DNA of 64,000 bases from Larkinella soli. GTDB lineage: Bacteria; Bacteroidota; Bacteroidia; Cytophagales; Spirosomataceae. Position 1 is the first letter of the stretch. Each line of letters starts with the position of its first letter. Location: assembly GCF_003703975.1 (NCBI RefSeq), contig NZ_QTJY01000018.1, forward strand, positions 1 through 64,000. Reading direction: 5' to 3'. This document shows, piece by piece, positions 8,387 to 18,139 of the stretch. The position numbers and the translations under genes were made by a program. The notes beneath the pieces were generated by a model, which saw only the letters and a program-made list of their open reading frames with translations, did no database searches and was not told the DNA's origin.

Positions 8387-10096
8387 ATGATCCTTAACAA
8401 ATACAGCCGTACGCTGACCGAGAATGAAGATCAGCCCGGCTCGCAGGCCATGCTGTTCGGGGCCGGTCTGACCGAAACGACCATCCGGTATCCGCAGGTC
8501 GGGATTGCCAGCGCGGGTTTCGCCGGGAATCCCTGCAACATGCACCTCAACGATCTGGCCGGGGAAATTGCCCGGTCGATGGAGCCCGAACAACTTGTCG
8601 GGCTGACCTTCCACACCATCGGCGTCAGCGACTCGATCAGCATGGGTACTTCCGGTATGCGGTATTCGCTGCCCTCCCGCGACCTGATCGCGGACTGCAT
8701 CGAAACCATGGTATCGGCGCAGTGGTACGACGGGCTGGTGGCCGTCATGGGCTGCGACAAGAACATGCCGGGGTCGATCATCGCCATGGGGCGGCTGAAC
8801 CGCCCGGCCCTCATGGTCTACGGCGGCAGTTCGCTTTCCGGGCAGCATAACGGCAGGAATATCAGCATTCTATCGTCGTTCGAGGCCTATGGGGCTAAGG
8901 TCGCCGGGTTGATCGACGAGTCGGAGATGCGGGCCATCATCCGCCATGCCTGCCCGGGGGCCGGAGCCTGCGGGGGCATGTATACCGCTAACACCATGTC
9001 GTCGTCCATCGAAGCGCTGGGGCTGAGCCTGCCTTACAGTTCGTCATATCCGGCCACCAGCCTGGAGAAACGGCAGGAGTGCGCGCAGGTGGGTAAAGCC
9101 ATGAAAAAGCTGCTGGAACTGGACCTGAAACCGCGCGACATCGTCACGCAGCGGTCGCTGGAAAACGCGCTGGTGGGCGTGATGGCCCTGGGCGGCTCGA
9201 CCAACGCGGTACTGCATTACCTCGCCATGGCCCGCGCCTTCGGTCTGCGGCTCGAACTGGCCGACTTTCAGCGGATCAGCGACCAGGTGCCGCTCATCGC
9301 CGATCTGCGGCCCAGCGGCAAATACCTGATGGAAGATGTGCATGTAAGCGGAGGCACGCCCGCGATCCTGAAGATTCTGCTCGACGAGGGCCTGCTGCAC
9401 GGCGACTGCCTGACGGTGACGGGCCAGACCCTGCGACAGAACCTCGAAGGCATTCCCGAATGGAACAACGACCGGAATATCCTTGTGCCGTTCGACCGGC
9501 CGCTGAAGAAATCCGGGCATATCCAGATTCTGTACGGCAACCTGGCCCCCGAAGGCTCCGTCGCCAAGATCACCGGCAAGGAGGGCGAGTTTTTTCGGGG
9601 ACCGGCGCGGGTCTTCGACAAGGAGGCCGTCGCCATCGAAGCCATCAAAGCCGGGCGGGTTCGGGCCGGGGAGGTGGTCGTGATCCGGTATGAAGGACCG
9701 AAAGGCGGCCCCGGCATGCCCGAGATGCTGAAAGCCACCTCGGCCCTCATGGGCGCCGGGCTGGGTAAAGAGGTGGCGGTCATCACCGACGGGCGGTTTT
9801 CGGGCGGAACGCACGGTTTTGTGGTCGGACATATTACCCCGGAGGCCGTGGACGGCGGTCTGATCGGCCTGCTCGAAGACGGAGACATGATTTCCATCGA
9901 TGCGGTCGACAACCGGCTCGATGTGGTGCTGACGGACGATGAAATTGCCCGGCGGAAGCAGGGCTGGAAACCGCCCGAGACGCAATACGACAGCGGTATT
10001 CTCTATAAATACAGCCGGCTGGTGTCGTCGGCAGCGGAGGGGTGTGTGACCGACGGCCGGCGCGAAAACCGGGTGGTTACAGCGTCTGGTCTTTAG
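8387..10096 (+). CDS. ilvD: Dihydroxy-acid dehydratase
   Basis: A 569-residue iron-sulfur enzyme of valine and isoleucine (and pantothenate) synthesis, converting 2,3-dihydroxy acids to 2-keto acids. Cluster-binding cysteines are visible in NPCNMH near residue 46, GCDKNMPG near 120 and [16 protein letters not shown] near 190. The C-terminal swivel domain has [10 protein letters not shown] and [11 protein letters not shown]. The ATG at 8387 is preferred over an in-frame GTG at 8372 that lies inside a REP repeat. No other branched-chain genes are adjacent. The 3' end overlaps the convergent glycosylase gene by 20 bases. Confidence 0.96.
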   Translation: MILNKYSRTLTENEDQPGSQAMLFGAGLTETTIRYPQVGIASAGFAGNPCNMHLNDLAGEIARSMEPEQLVGLTFHTIGVSDSISMGTSGMRYSLPSRDLIADCIETMVSAQWYDGLVAVMGCDKNMPGSIIAMGRLNRPALMVYGGSSLSGQHNGRNISILSSFEAYGAKVAGLIDESEMRAIIRHACPGAGACGGMYTANTMSSSIEALGLSLPYSSSYPATSLEKRQECAQVGKAMKKLLELDLKPRDIVTQRSLENALVGVMALGGSTNAVLHYLAMARAFGLRLELADFQRISDQVPLIADLRPSGKYLMEDVHVSGGTPAILKILLDEGLLHGDCLTVTGQTLRQNLEGIPEWNNDRNILVPFDRPLKKSGHIQILYGNLAPEGSVAKITGKEGEFFRGPARVFDKEAVAIEAIKAGRVRAGEVVVIRYEGPKGGPGMPEMLKATSALMGAGLGKEVAVITDGRFSGGTHGFVVGHITPEAVDGGLIGLLEDGDMISIDAVDNRLDVVLTDDEIARRKQGWKPPETQYDSGILYKYSRLVSSAAEGCVTDGRRENRVVTASGL

Positions 10097-10895
10097 GGCA
10101 GAAGTAGGTGGTCCGGCCGCCGACTTCCTTTTTCTCGATGCGGGTGCCGCAGCGGGGGCAGAATTTGTGCGCTTCGACGTCGTCGTAAGGGGAGTCGTCC
10201 CACTCGCGGACATGAATCAGGAAACCGATCGGGAAGTCGCGGTAAGTGGCTTCGTGACGGATGGCCGTGGTCAGGACGAGCCGGATGGCGTCGTGAAGCG
10301 CTTCAATTTCGGCGTCGGTCAGGCTTTCGGTGCGTTTTTCGGGATGAACCCGTGCCTGAAACAGCACTTCATCGACGATCCAGTTACCCAGTCCGGCGAC
10401 CGTACTCTGGTCCATCAGAACGGGTTTGATCAACGCCTTTTTTCGTCGAATCCGGGCCGTTAGCTCAGAAAGACGGATCTCCAGCCCGTCTTTGCCGATT
10501 TTCTTTTGCGCCAGATACGTATCTATGTCGTGGATCAGACCGATTCGCTCGAACTTGCGGGGGCAGATAAAGCCGAGATTGAAGCCGTTCCGGAAGTGAA
10601 AAACGATCCGGGCATATTTCGGCCGGGTAATGGAGGAGTGGTAATATTCGAGGTCGCCGGTCATGCCGAAATGCATATGCACGATGACCTTCCCGGGAGC
10701 ATTGGTCAGCACGAACAGGTTTTTACCGACCCGGCTCGTTCCCGTGAAGGAATGGCCGATCAGGGCTTCCTGAAGCGTAGAAAGGTCGGTGGTCAGGAGT
10801 TTAAAATCTTCCACCTCGATGGCTTCGATGGGCTGGTGCAGAGAGGAAGTTTCAAGGTACCGGCGGTAGATTTCCACTTCGGGGAGTTCAGGCAT
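10077..10895 (-). CDS. mutM: Formamidopyrimidine-DNA glycosylase (Fpg/Nei family)
   Basis: A 272-residue base-excision repair enzyme. The N-terminus MPELPEVE carries the catalytic Pro and Glu, which sets the start at 10895. RVGKNLF near 60 has the conserved Lys, and [18 protein letters not shown] is the helix-two-turn-helix. The C-terminal finger reads FCPRCG and then [12 protein letters not shown]. The fourth zinc ligand, Cys in the usual CPxCQ, is Asp here. Whether it prefers oxidised purines (Fpg) or pyrimidines (Nei) cannot be decided. The stop overlaps the end of ilvD on the other strand. Confidence 0.9.
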   Translation of the reverse strand: MPELPEVEIYRRYLETSSLHQPIEAIEVEDFKLLTTDLSTLQEALIGHSFTGTSRVGKNLFVLTNAPGKVIVHMHFGMTGDLEYYHSSITRPKYARIVFHFRNGFNLGFICPRKFERIGLIHDIDTYLAQKKIGKDGLEIRLSELTARIRRKKALIKPVLMDQSTVAGLGNWIVDEVLFQARVHPEKRTESLTDAEIEALHDAIRLVLTTAIRHEATYRDFPIGFLIHVREWDDSPYDDVEAHKFCPRCGTRIEKKEVGGRTTYFCPKDQTL

Positions 10896-11193
10896 AAAGT
10901 CGAAACGCAGGAACTTTATAAAATGATTCAGGTGTTGTATATAACAATTCAAAGCCTAAACCAGTTTTAGGTAACGAATCATCCCGGAAACGTTAAATAC
11001 GCTTTCGAAGAATTTGTTTTGCTAAAATTTAATTTTCGAGGATAATAATTACCAATAGTGCCCGTTATGGTTACAATGTTTTGTATCAGCAAGGCACTCC
11101 CGAACGCATGTTGTTCAATTAATTTTACTGAATGGAGGTTAGAAATTTACGTAATCAATTCTGTCTAATTTAAATAAATCGCACAAAGTAGTT

Positions 11194-12132
11194 ATGGAAA
11201 ACAACAAGCCAAAAGCAAACGGGGCGCTGGTAGCTGCCCTGGTTATTATGACAATTCTGGCCGGCGTGTCAAGCTATCTGCTGTACGAACAAAAAGAGGT
11301 TAGCAAAAACCAGGAAGCGACGATTGCCACGCGAGTGGAAGAATTAGCAACGACCCGTACTCGTCTGGATTCCATCTCGACGGCTTTGGATGCCAAAATT
11401 GCAGAGGTAAGGAAACTGGGTGGTGACGTTACCGACCTGGAGCGTGTAAAAGTACAGCTTGAGAAAGACAAAGCCGCTCTTCGCAGAGGCCAGCGAATCT
11501 CGATTGCCAAGTACGAAGCTAAAATCAAGCAATACGAAGCGTTCCTGGCGGAAAAAGACACGCTGATCGCTCAGCTGCAAACCGAAAACCAGGTTCTGAC
11601 AACCAACAACCAGGTTCTGAACGACGAAAACACGACCCTGAAAACGGTGAAGCAGACGCTGGAAGATTCGGTTAACACCATTTCGACGGTTAACAAGGAT
11701 CTTTCCGAAAAAGTCACCCGGGCTGCCGCTCTGAAAGCCCAGAACGTTCGGGTTTTCGCCCTGAACTCGCGCGGTAAGCAACGCGATGCAACCGCCGATG
11801 AAGTGAAGGCGAAACGCGTGGATAAACTGAAAGTGGTTTATATGCTGCCTGAAAACCCGCTGACCAAACAGGAGGAGAAAGAAGTCTACGTTCGGGTGCT
11901 CGATCCGACGGGGGCTGTCGTTTCCGACATGGCCAACGGTTCCGGCACGTTCCAGGTGAACGGCCAGGAGCAGGTGTATACCGTGAAGCAGACGGTTCCT
12001 TTTACGAACAACAACCAGAACGTCGAACTGACCTACACCCGGGGCGGTATTCCCTACAAGCCGGGTAAATATACGATCGAGTTCTATTCGGAAGGTTTCC
12101 GGATCGGCGAAGGATCATTTGCCATCAAGTAA
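11194..12132 (+). CDS. Membrane-anchored coiled-coil protein, unknown function
   Basis: A 312-residue protein with a single N-terminal membrane helix (ALVAALVIMTILAGVSSYLLY, residues 10-30). A long coiled coil follows to about residue 185, rich in Glu, Lys, Thr and Asn (repeats such as TENQVLTTNNQVLNDENTTL). A C-terminal beta-rich domain contains KLKVVYMLPENPLTKQEEKEVYVRVLDP. The topology suggests a periplasmic domain on a rod. I recognise no named family. 10896-11193 is AT-rich with no further gene. A strong terminator follows. Confidence 0.82.
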   Translation: MENNKPKANGALVAALVIMTILAGVSSYLLYEQKEVSKNQEATIATRVEELATTRTRLDSISTALDAKIAEVRKLGGDVTDLERVKVQLEKDKAALRRGQRISIAKYEAKIKQYEAFLAEKDTLIAQLQTENQVLTTNNQVLNDENTTLKTVKQTLEDSVNTISTVNKDLSEKVTRAAALKAQNVRVFALNSRGKQRDATADEVKAKRVDKLKVVYMLPENPLTKQEEKEVYVRVLDPTGAVVSDMANGSGTFQVNGQEQVYTVKQTVPFTNNNQNVELTYTRGGIPYKPGKYTIEFYSEGFRIGEGSFAIK

Positions 12133-12156
12133 AGATCGATCAGGTAACTGACCTGA

Positions 12157-12195
12157 AGAAAACGCGGCACCCGACGGTGCCGCGTTTTCTTTTTG
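12157..12195 (+). terminator. Rho-independent terminator
   Basis: AAAACGCGGCACC, a 4-base loop, GGTGCCGCGTTTT, then CTTTTT: a 13-bp stem with a T-run, 25 bases after the stop at 12132. Confidence 0.88.
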
Positions 12196-12297
12196 CAATT
12201 TATCTGACTGAAAGCGTAGCTATTCGTCTATTTATCAGGTAAATTCGTAGTTTAATTTCCTCAACAAACCCAGTCTTAAAACCGCAGATTGCTTCTT

Positions 12298-14325
12298 ATG
12301 AGAATTGTCTGTTTGCCGGTGCTGGCCGTCGCCGTCGGGCTGATGGCCGCCACTCCTCCAAAAGATCCCAAAAAGAAATTTATCGACCCCGCCAACATGG
12401 ACACGAGCGTGAAGCCGGGCGATAACTTCTACCAGTATGCCAATGGAACGTGGCTGAAAAATAACCCGATTCCGGCCTCGAAAACCCGTTGGGGCAGTTT
12501 CAACGAATTGCAGGAAAAGAGTTTGCAGGCCATGAAAACCCTGCTGGAAGAGTCCTCCCGCGGTTCGGAAGCCGGCCGCAGCCGTACCCGGCAGATGGTG
12601 GGCGACTTCTACGCCAGCGGCATGGACAGCCTCCGGGTTGAGAAGCTCGGCTATACCCCCATCCGCCCCGACCTCGACCGCATTGCCGCCGTCGCGGACA
12701 AAGCCGGGCTGCTCGATGAAATGACCCGGCAGCGGGCGCAGGGAAACCCCATGCTGTTCGGGTTCTCGGTGTCGCAGGACCGCAAGAACGTCAATAAGTA
12801 TCTTCCGCAACTCGGTCAGGGCGGCACGACGCTCCCCGACCGCGACTACTACCTCAAAAACGACGCCCGCAGCCGGGCCGTCCGGGAAGCTTATCAAGAC
12901 CACCTGACGAAGATGTTCGGGCTGATCGGTGAAACTCCGGAAAAAGCCGCAAAGGACGCAGCCACGGTGCTGCGGCTGGAAACCGCGCTGGCCGGTGCGC
13001 AGATGAGCCGGGTCGAAATGCGGGACCCCTACAAGACCTACAACAAGTTCGGCGTCGCCGATTTTTCCAAAACCACCCCGGCGCTGGACTGGAGCCGGCT
13101 GCTGGACCGGATGGGTGCCGGAAAGCAGGATACGGTCCTGGTGGCCAACCCGGCTTTTTTCCGCTCGGTGGACAGCCTGCTGACGGCCACGCCCGTCGAC
13201 GAAATGAAGACCTACCTCCGCTGGAACGTCCTGAAGGGCGCGGCCCCGTATCTGGGCAACGCCTTCGTGACGCAGAACTTCGCCTTTACGAAGGTGCTGA
13301 GCGGTCAGAAGGAAATGGCGCCCCGCTGGCAGCGCATCAGCAACCTCGTCGACACCCAGCTCGGTGATCTGCTCGGGCAGCTGTATGTGCAGACCTACTT
13401 CAAACCCGAAGCCAAAGAGCGGATGATGAAGCTGGTCGATAACCTGGAAGCCTCGTTCCGGGAACATATCAACGGCCTCGACTGGATGAGCGCCGAAACC
13501 AAAAAGCGGGCCCTCGTCAAACTGACCTCGTTCAAACGGAAGATCGGCTACCCCGACAAGTGGGAAACCTACGAAGGGGTGACGATCCGGCCGGACGATT
13601 TTTACGGCAACGTCAAACGCAATAGCCAGTGGGCGTATAACTACATGGTAACCCGGCTGGGCAAACCCGTCGACCGGACCCGCTGGGGTATGACTCCGCC
13701 GACGATCAACGCCTATTACAGCCCGGTCAACAACGAGATTGCGTTTCCGGCCGGGATTCTCCAGTTTCCTTTCTTCGACCCCGAAGCCGACGACGCCGTG
13801 AACTACGGGGGCATCGGGGCCGTGATCGGTCACGAAATGACGCACGGCTTCGACGACTCGGGCCGGCAGTATGACGCCGACGGAACCCTGCGCGACTGGT
13901 GGACCAAAACCGACGCCGAGCAGTTTAAACAGCGCGCCGACCGCGTGGCGACCCAGTATTTCGGCTATAAAGTGCTGGATTCACTGGCCGTAAACGGTAA
14001 ACTGACGCTGGGTGAGAACCTGGCCGATCTGGGCGGGCTGGCGATTGCCTTCGACGCCTTCAAAAAGACGAAACAGGGGCAGGCCGGTGAAAAGATCGAC
14101 GGATTTACGCCCGATCAGCGGTTTTTTCTGTCCTGGGCGCAGGTCTGGCGGAGCAATACCCGGCCCGAAACCCAGGCCCAGCTGATCCTGACCGACCCGC
14201 ATTCACCCGGGATTTATCGCTGCAACGGTCCGCTGACCAACATCGACGCGTTCTATCAGGCGTTCAACGTCCAGCCCGGCGATAAGATGTATAAGCCCAA
14301 AGAAGAACGAATCCGGGTCTGGTAA
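12298..14325 (+). CDS. M13 family zinc metallopeptidase (neprilysin/PepO-like)
   Basis: A 675-residue exported peptidase with signal peptide MRIVCLPVLAVAVGLMAATP and no lipobox. FIDPANMDTSVKPGDNFYQYANGTWL is the M13 N-terminal signature. The active site VIGHEMTHGFDDSGRQYD near residue 510 gives HExxH, and GENLADLGG near 572 gives the third zinc ligand Glu. NAYYSPVNNEIAFPAGILQ is the substrate-binding strand. The C-terminus ends with CNGPLTNIDAFYQAFN as in the family. It probably degrades oligopeptides in the periplasm. The ATG at 12298 is chosen over an in-frame TTG 9 bases upstream. Confidence 0.94.
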   Translation: MRIVCLPVLAVAVGLMAATPPKDPKKKFIDPANMDTSVKPGDNFYQYANGTWLKNNPIPASKTRWGSFNELQEKSLQAMKTLLEESSRGSEAGRSRTRQMVGDFYASGMDSLRVEKLGYTPIRPDLDRIAAVADKAGLLDEMTRQRAQGNPMLFGFSVSQDRKNVNKYLPQLGQGGTTLPDRDYYLKNDARSRAVREAYQDHLTKMFGLIGETPEKAAKDAATVLRLETALAGAQMSRVEMRDPYKTYNKFGVADFSKTTPALDWSRLLDRMGAGKQDTVLVANPAFFRSVDSLLTATPVDEMKTYLRWNVLKGAAPYLGNAFVTQNFAFTKVLSGQKEMAPRWQRISNLVDTQLGDLLGQLYVQTYFKPEAKERMMKLVDNLEASFREHINGLDWMSAETKKRALVKLTSFKRKIGYPDKWETYEGVTIRPDDFYGNVKRNSQWAYNYMVTRLGKPVDRTRWGMTPPTINAYYSPVNNEIAFPAGILQFPFFDPEADDAVNYGGIGAVIGHEMTHGFDDSGRQYDADGTLRDWWTKTDAEQFKQRADRVATQYFGYKVLDSLAVNGKLTLGENLADLGGLAIAFDAFKKTKQGQAGEKIDGFTPDQRFFLSWAQVWRSNTRPETQAQLILTDPHSPGIYRCNGPLTNIDAFYQAFNVQPGDKMYKPKEERIRVW

Positions 14326-14350
14326 CCGCCTGACCGCCTTCCGGAAAAGA

Positions 14351-14382
14351 AAAAAAGCCGGCCTGATCAGGCCGGCTTTTTT
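14351..14382 (+). terminator. Rho-independent terminator
   Basis: AAAAAAGCCGGCCTGATCAG and GCCGGCTTTTTT form a near-perfect palindrome 25 bases after the peptidase stop. A-rich left and T-rich right sides mean it could work in both directions. Confidence 0.85.
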
Positions 14383-14475
14383 GATAGTCAGACAATTTAT
14401 TGGCTACTAAGTAAGACAGAATGGAGACAGAGAAGAGAATAAGACAGAGAAAAATATCGGTAGAACAGAGAAGAA

Positions 14476-14829
14476 TCAGGAGATCATGGCCCGCTGCAGG
14501 CTGTTCCATTTCCGCAGGATGGACGGCGTCTGCTTGCGGCTGACGGCCAGCGTCCGGCCCGTGATCAGCTCGACCAGCGGCAGCGGAAAATCAGGGAAAT
14601 CGGCCGGATGAAAGCGGTAGATCAGGGCCGGGTTGATCAGATACGACTGGTTGATCCGCCAGAAATCCGGCAGTTTCTTTTCCCAATGTTCGAGAGGCAT
14701 GGAAATGGAGGCACAACGCAGGGCGGAGTGATCGAAATAGACGATCCAGGTTTGCTGGTCTTCGCTGTGGAGGTAGACGATGTCCGTCATGGCGACCGGT
14801 GGGAGTTGGGCTTCGTTGCTGGAGGACAT
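14476..14829 (-). CDS. Stand-alone LytTR DNA-binding domain protein
   Basis: A 117-residue protein that is essentially one LytTR domain: DIVYLHSEDQQTWIVY, then WEKKLPDFWRINQSYLINPALI and a C-terminal TGRTLAVSRKQTPSILRKW. LytTR domains bind direct repeats in promoters. There is no receiver domain, so the input is unknown. It lies 5 bases downstream of a second LytTR-only gene on the same strand, indicating a two-gene operon. Confidence 0.85.
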   Translation of the reverse strand: MSSSNEAQLPPVAMTDIVYLHSEDQQTWIVYFDHSALRCASISMPLEHWEKKLPDFWRINQSYLINPALIYRFHPADFPDFPLPLVELITGRTLAVSRKQTPSILRKWNSLQRAMIS

Positions 14830-14834
14830 GACAT

Positions 14835-15230
14835 TCAGCGGGTTTCGAGAGTAAAATGCCGCTCGATTTCCTCCCAGCGACGGCGGGAGATGGTCAGGGT
14901 CGTACCGGTTTCGAGGTAAACGAGGCCCCCTCCGTTTTTTAGCTGCTCCAGCCGTTCCACATACCGGCAGTTGACGATGCAGTTCCGATGAAGCCGCACA
15001 AAGTCCCCGGCGGGCAGCATCGACATGAAGTATTTCAGCGTTTTCGAGACCAGCATCGACGGCCGGTCTTTCCAGTGCAGCCAGGTATAATTGGCATCGC
15101 CCTGAAGATAAACCAGTTCCGAAGTATCGAAAAGACGCTGTCGGTTTCCCCGGGCGTAGACCTGGAGAACGGCGGTCGGCGTATTCGATACAATCTTGGC
15201 AGGGAAATTGGTAGTCTTAAGGGTCAGCAT
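14835..15230 (-). CDS. Stand-alone LytTR DNA-binding domain protein
   Basis: A 131-residue LytTR protein: LVYLQGDANYTWLHW, LKYFMSMLPAGDFVRLHRNCIVNCRYV and TGTTLTISRRRWEEIERHF. The motif order (ANYT, FxRxHRxxIVN) is the classic DNA-binding module, without a receiver. The ATG at 15230 is chosen; a TTG at 15266 would add 12 residues. It is first in an operon with the gene at 14476 and diverges from the receiver-LytTR regulator at 15449. The two may heterodimerise, but that is speculation. Confidence 0.87.
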   Translation of the reverse strand: MLTLKTTNFPAKIVSNTPTAVLQVYARGNRQRLFDTSELVYLQGDANYTWLHWKDRPSMLVSKTLKYFMSMLPAGDFVRLHRNCIVNCRYVERLEQLKNGGGLVYLETGTTLTISRRRWEEIERHFTLETR

Positions 15231-15316
15231 GGTCTGGTCTGTTTTACTTCGTGGGCGGTTTGACAATGTAAAGATGGCGATCGCTATATCGCTTTGCTTG
15301 CAAAAGGCAGTTAACG

Positions 15317-15340
15317 ACGGTTTTTGGTCACCAAACGGTT
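15317..15340. promoter_or_regulatory. Possible LytTR binding direct repeats
   Basis: ACGGTT occurs at 15317-15322 and 15335-15340, 18 bases apart, in the divergent region between two LytTR regulator genes. LytTR proteins bind paired repeats with a central GTT, usually spaced about 21 bases, so the match is only suggestive. Confidence 0.3.
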
Positions 15341-15448
15341 AATTTTGGTAATGGAAGCGCAATGTGGAGAAATATTTGTATTGCAATTGATTAGCAATGC
15401 CGCCAAATAACTGTTAATATTACCATAAATATTGTCCCTTAATAAAGT

Positions 15449-16231
15449 ATGGAGGAGGAACAAATCCAGATTCTCGTAGTAGAGGACGAAGCCGTTCTGG
15501 CCATGTATTTGTGCGATATACTTGAAGAGGAGGGATACAATGTGGTCGGAACGGTCAATAATGGCCGAAAAGCCCTGGATTTATTTAAAAAACTGCGGGT
15601 CGATCTGGTGATCTGCGACATACAACTCAAGGGCGACTGGGACGGCATCGAGACCGTCGGTCAGTTGCAGGCGGTCCGTCATGTCCCGGTGATCTATACC
15701 ACCGCGTTGTCTGGTAAAGAAGTACTGGACCGGGCCAAACTCACCCGGCCGGCGGCCTACCTCACCAAGCCCGTCGCCATCAGCAATCTGCGCATTGCCA
15801 TCGAACTGGCGCTATATAACTTTAGCCATAAACTCGAAGCGAGGCCCCACGACGATGCGCACGAACTGCACAGTCTGCTGGAGAAGGATGCCCCTTCCCG
15901 CGAAACCATTCTGCGGATCGACAATCTCATCTTCATCAAGCATAATTACCAGTTCGTCAAGATTCCGCTGGAAGACATTATGTTCCTGGAAGCCGACGGC
16001 GCCTATACCACCATCACTACCCACGACCGCAAATTTGCCATCCGGCTCACCCTCAGCACCCTGCTCGACCGGCTGAGCGAAACGCAGCTCGTGCGCGTAC
16101 ACCGATCCTTTGCCGTCCATATTAAAAAAGTCGAAGGCTTCTCCGACCGTGAGATCACCGTCGGGAAGCATATCGTGCCGCTTGGACGCCAGTATAAACC
16201 GGCCTTTATCCAGCAATTTCAGATCTGGTAG
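15449..16231 (+). CDS. LytTR-type response regulator
   Basis: A 260-residue regulator. Receiver domain residues 6-120: ILVVEDEAVLA acidic pocket, VICDIQLKGDWDGIE with the phospho-acceptor Asp near 56, and YLTKPV with the conserved Lys near 107. A linker follows, then a LytTR domain from about 150 (DIMFLEADGAYTTI, QLVRVHRSFAVHIKKV). It is 38 bases upstream of a histidine kinase gene and in the same orientation, so they are likely a cognate pair. Confidence 0.93.
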   Translation: MEEEQIQILVVEDEAVLAMYLCDILEEEGYNVVGTVNNGRKALDLFKKLRVDLVICDIQLKGDWDGIETVGQLQAVRHVPVIYTTALSGKEVLDRAKLTRPAAYLTKPVAISNLRIAIELALYNFSHKLEARPHDDAHELHSLLEKDAPSRETILRIDNLIFIKHNYQFVKIPLEDIMFLEADGAYTTITTHDRKFAIRLTLSTLLDRLSETQLVRVHRSFAVHIKKVEGFSDREITVGKHIVPLGRQYKPAFIQQFQIW

Positions 16232-16269
16232 CCGACCTGATTTCGTTTTAACCCTACCCGACCCCTACC

Positions 16270-18132
16270 GTGAAACGTTTCTTGCTTCTCTGGGCAATAC
16301 AGCTATTGTTGCAGGACAGTTTTGCCCAATCCGCCGAAACCACCGACTACACCCGCTTTAAAACCGAGATTGCCGCCCAACCCGATACGGTCCGGATTGC
16401 CCGCATGGGCGACTTTGCCCAGCGTCTGATCGAGAAAGGACGGGCCGGTGAGGCCCTGACGGTGCTGAACGAGGCTCTGGCGATTGCCGAAGGGCTTCAG
16501 GATGACCGGCAGCTCAGCCGCGTGCAGATGTATTTTGGTCGGATGGAACTCGATCAGGGCGCTTATCCGGCTGCCCTGGAGCGTTTCCAGACCGCCGTCG
16601 ACCTGCTGAAAAACACACCGGATCATCGGCAGAAGATCGTCCTGCACCTCCGCATCGGGCAAACCTACTTCCTGAGCAACGATCTTACCCAGGCCGAGCG
16701 CTATTTTCTGGAAGCCCTGAAGCTGGCCCGGACCCATAAAAAAGAACTGCTGACGGCCGACACCTATTCCGAACTGGCGAATCTGGAGGACAGCCGTAAG
16801 AATCCGCACAAAGCCCTGATCTACAACGCTAAAGCCATCGCCATCTACAAAGCCCACGGTGAGGACTACATTTCGACGCTGTTCAACCGCGCCATCGAAT
16901 ACAAAAACGCGGGTAATTACGTCGAATCGGAACGCATCTACCGCCAGGTGCTGAAGTATGCCGACGAACACAACGACGACTTTATCCGCGGTTACGTCCA
17001 CGTCAACCTGCCCAATACGCTTCTGCTGCTCGACCGGCCCGACGAGGCCGAACGCTACGCCCGGCTGGCGCTGAAATGGAGCGAAAACGGCCCCGACCGG
17101 CTGAAAATCCGGGAGGACTTGTTCGACGTCCTGACGCGCATATACGAAAAACGGGGCCGGTTTGCCCAGGCGCTGGCTTATGCCCGGCAGAAAGCCGTCT
17201 ACCGCGACAGTGTCCTGAATGCCGACAAGGCCCGGCAGCTGGTTATGGCCGAAAGCCGCTTTCAGGCCAGACAGCAGCAAGCCCGGATTCAGGACCTCGA
17301 CGAGGCCAACCTCCGGAAAAACCGCCAGCTTTTGTGGGTCAGCGCGGGCCTGATCGTGGTGGTCGGGCTGCTTGGCCTGTTGTTCCGGCAAAACCGCCTG
17401 ATCCGGCGAACCAACGCCCGCCTTACGGAAAATAACCGGATCATTACGGAGAACAACCGTAAGATCAGCGAGCAGTCGGAACAGCTGAAAATCCTGCTGC
17501 GGGAGCTGCACCATCGCGTCAAGAACAACCTTGCCATCGTGTCGAGCCTGCTTCGGCTGCAATCCCGGCGGCTGAAAGACGAGGGGGCCGTCGAGGCCGT
17601 CCGGACGGGCCAGCAGCGCGTCGAAGCGATGGCGCTCATCCACCAGCAGTTGTATCAGGTCGATTCGGTGACGGCGGTCAACATCCGGGAGTACATTACC
17701 GAACTGTATGAGGGGCTGGTTCAGGCCTACGGCTACGACAAGAAGCCGTTCGACGGCCGGCTGCACATCGAGCCGGCCGTGCTGGACGTCGACCTGTCCA
17801 TCCTGCTCGGCCTGATCCTGAACGAAATCCTGACCAACGCCTTCAAACATGCCTACGAGGGCGTCGATGATCCGCACCTCAGCATCCGCCTGCTGGCCGA
17901 CGGCTCCGGGTCGCCGAATCTGGTCCGCCCCGGCCTGACACTTGAAGTACAGGACAACGGCAACGGTCTGGACCTCAGCCACTGGGAGCGGCCGACGGGT
18001 TCATTCGGCAAGCGGCTCATCGTGTCGCTGAGCGAGCAGGTGGGCGGGAAGCTGGAGGTGCAGAACCGCAACGGCACGTATTTCCGGCTGGTGATTCCGC
18101 CGGTGTTCGAGACGGAGCCGGTGGCGGCTTAA
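16270..18132 (+). CDS. TPR-containing sensor histidine kinase (HisKA_2 type)
   Basis: A 620-residue kinase. It has a signal-like N-terminus (FLLLWAIQLLLQDSFAQ), a tetratricopeptide array about residues 35-300 that would face the periplasm, and one membrane helix near 355-375 (LLWVSAGLIVVVGLLGLLF). A short coiled coil and the dimerisation segment LRELHHRVKNNLAIVSSLLRLQ follow, carrying the phospho-His near 413. The ATPase domain has N-box LNEILTNAFKHAYEG and VQDNGNGLD. It pairs with the LytTR regulator upstream. The input signal is unknown. It converges with the S24-like gene, with 7 bases between. Confidence 0.92.
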   Translation: MKRFLLLWAIQLLLQDSFAQSAETTDYTRFKTEIAAQPDTVRIARMGDFAQRLIEKGRAGEALTVLNEALAIAEGLQDDRQLSRVQMYFGRMELDQGAYPAALERFQTAVDLLKNTPDHRQKIVLHLRIGQTYFLSNDLTQAERYFLEALKLARTHKKELLTADTYSELANLEDSRKNPHKALIYNAKAIAIYKAHGEDYISTLFNRAIEYKNAGNYVESERIYRQVLKYADEHNDDFIRGYVHVNLPNTLLLLDRPDEAERYARLALKWSENGPDRLKIREDLFDVLTRIYEKRGRFAQALAYARQKAVYRDSVLNADKARQLVMAESRFQARQQQARIQDLDEANLRKNRQLLWVSAGLIVVVGLLGLLFRQNRLIRRTNARLTENNRIITENNRKISEQSEQLKILLRELHHRVKNNLAIVSSLLRLQSRRLKDEGAVEAVRTGQQRVEAMALIHQQLYQVDSVTAVNIREYITELYEGLVQAYGYDKKPFDGRLHIEPAVLDVDLSILLGLILNEILTNAFKHAYEGVDDPHLSIRLLADGSGSPNLVRPGLTLEVQDNGNGLDLSHWERPTGSFGKRLIVSLSEQVGGKLEVQNRNGTYFRLVIPPVFETEPVAA

Positions 18133-18139
18133 ACCCCGG

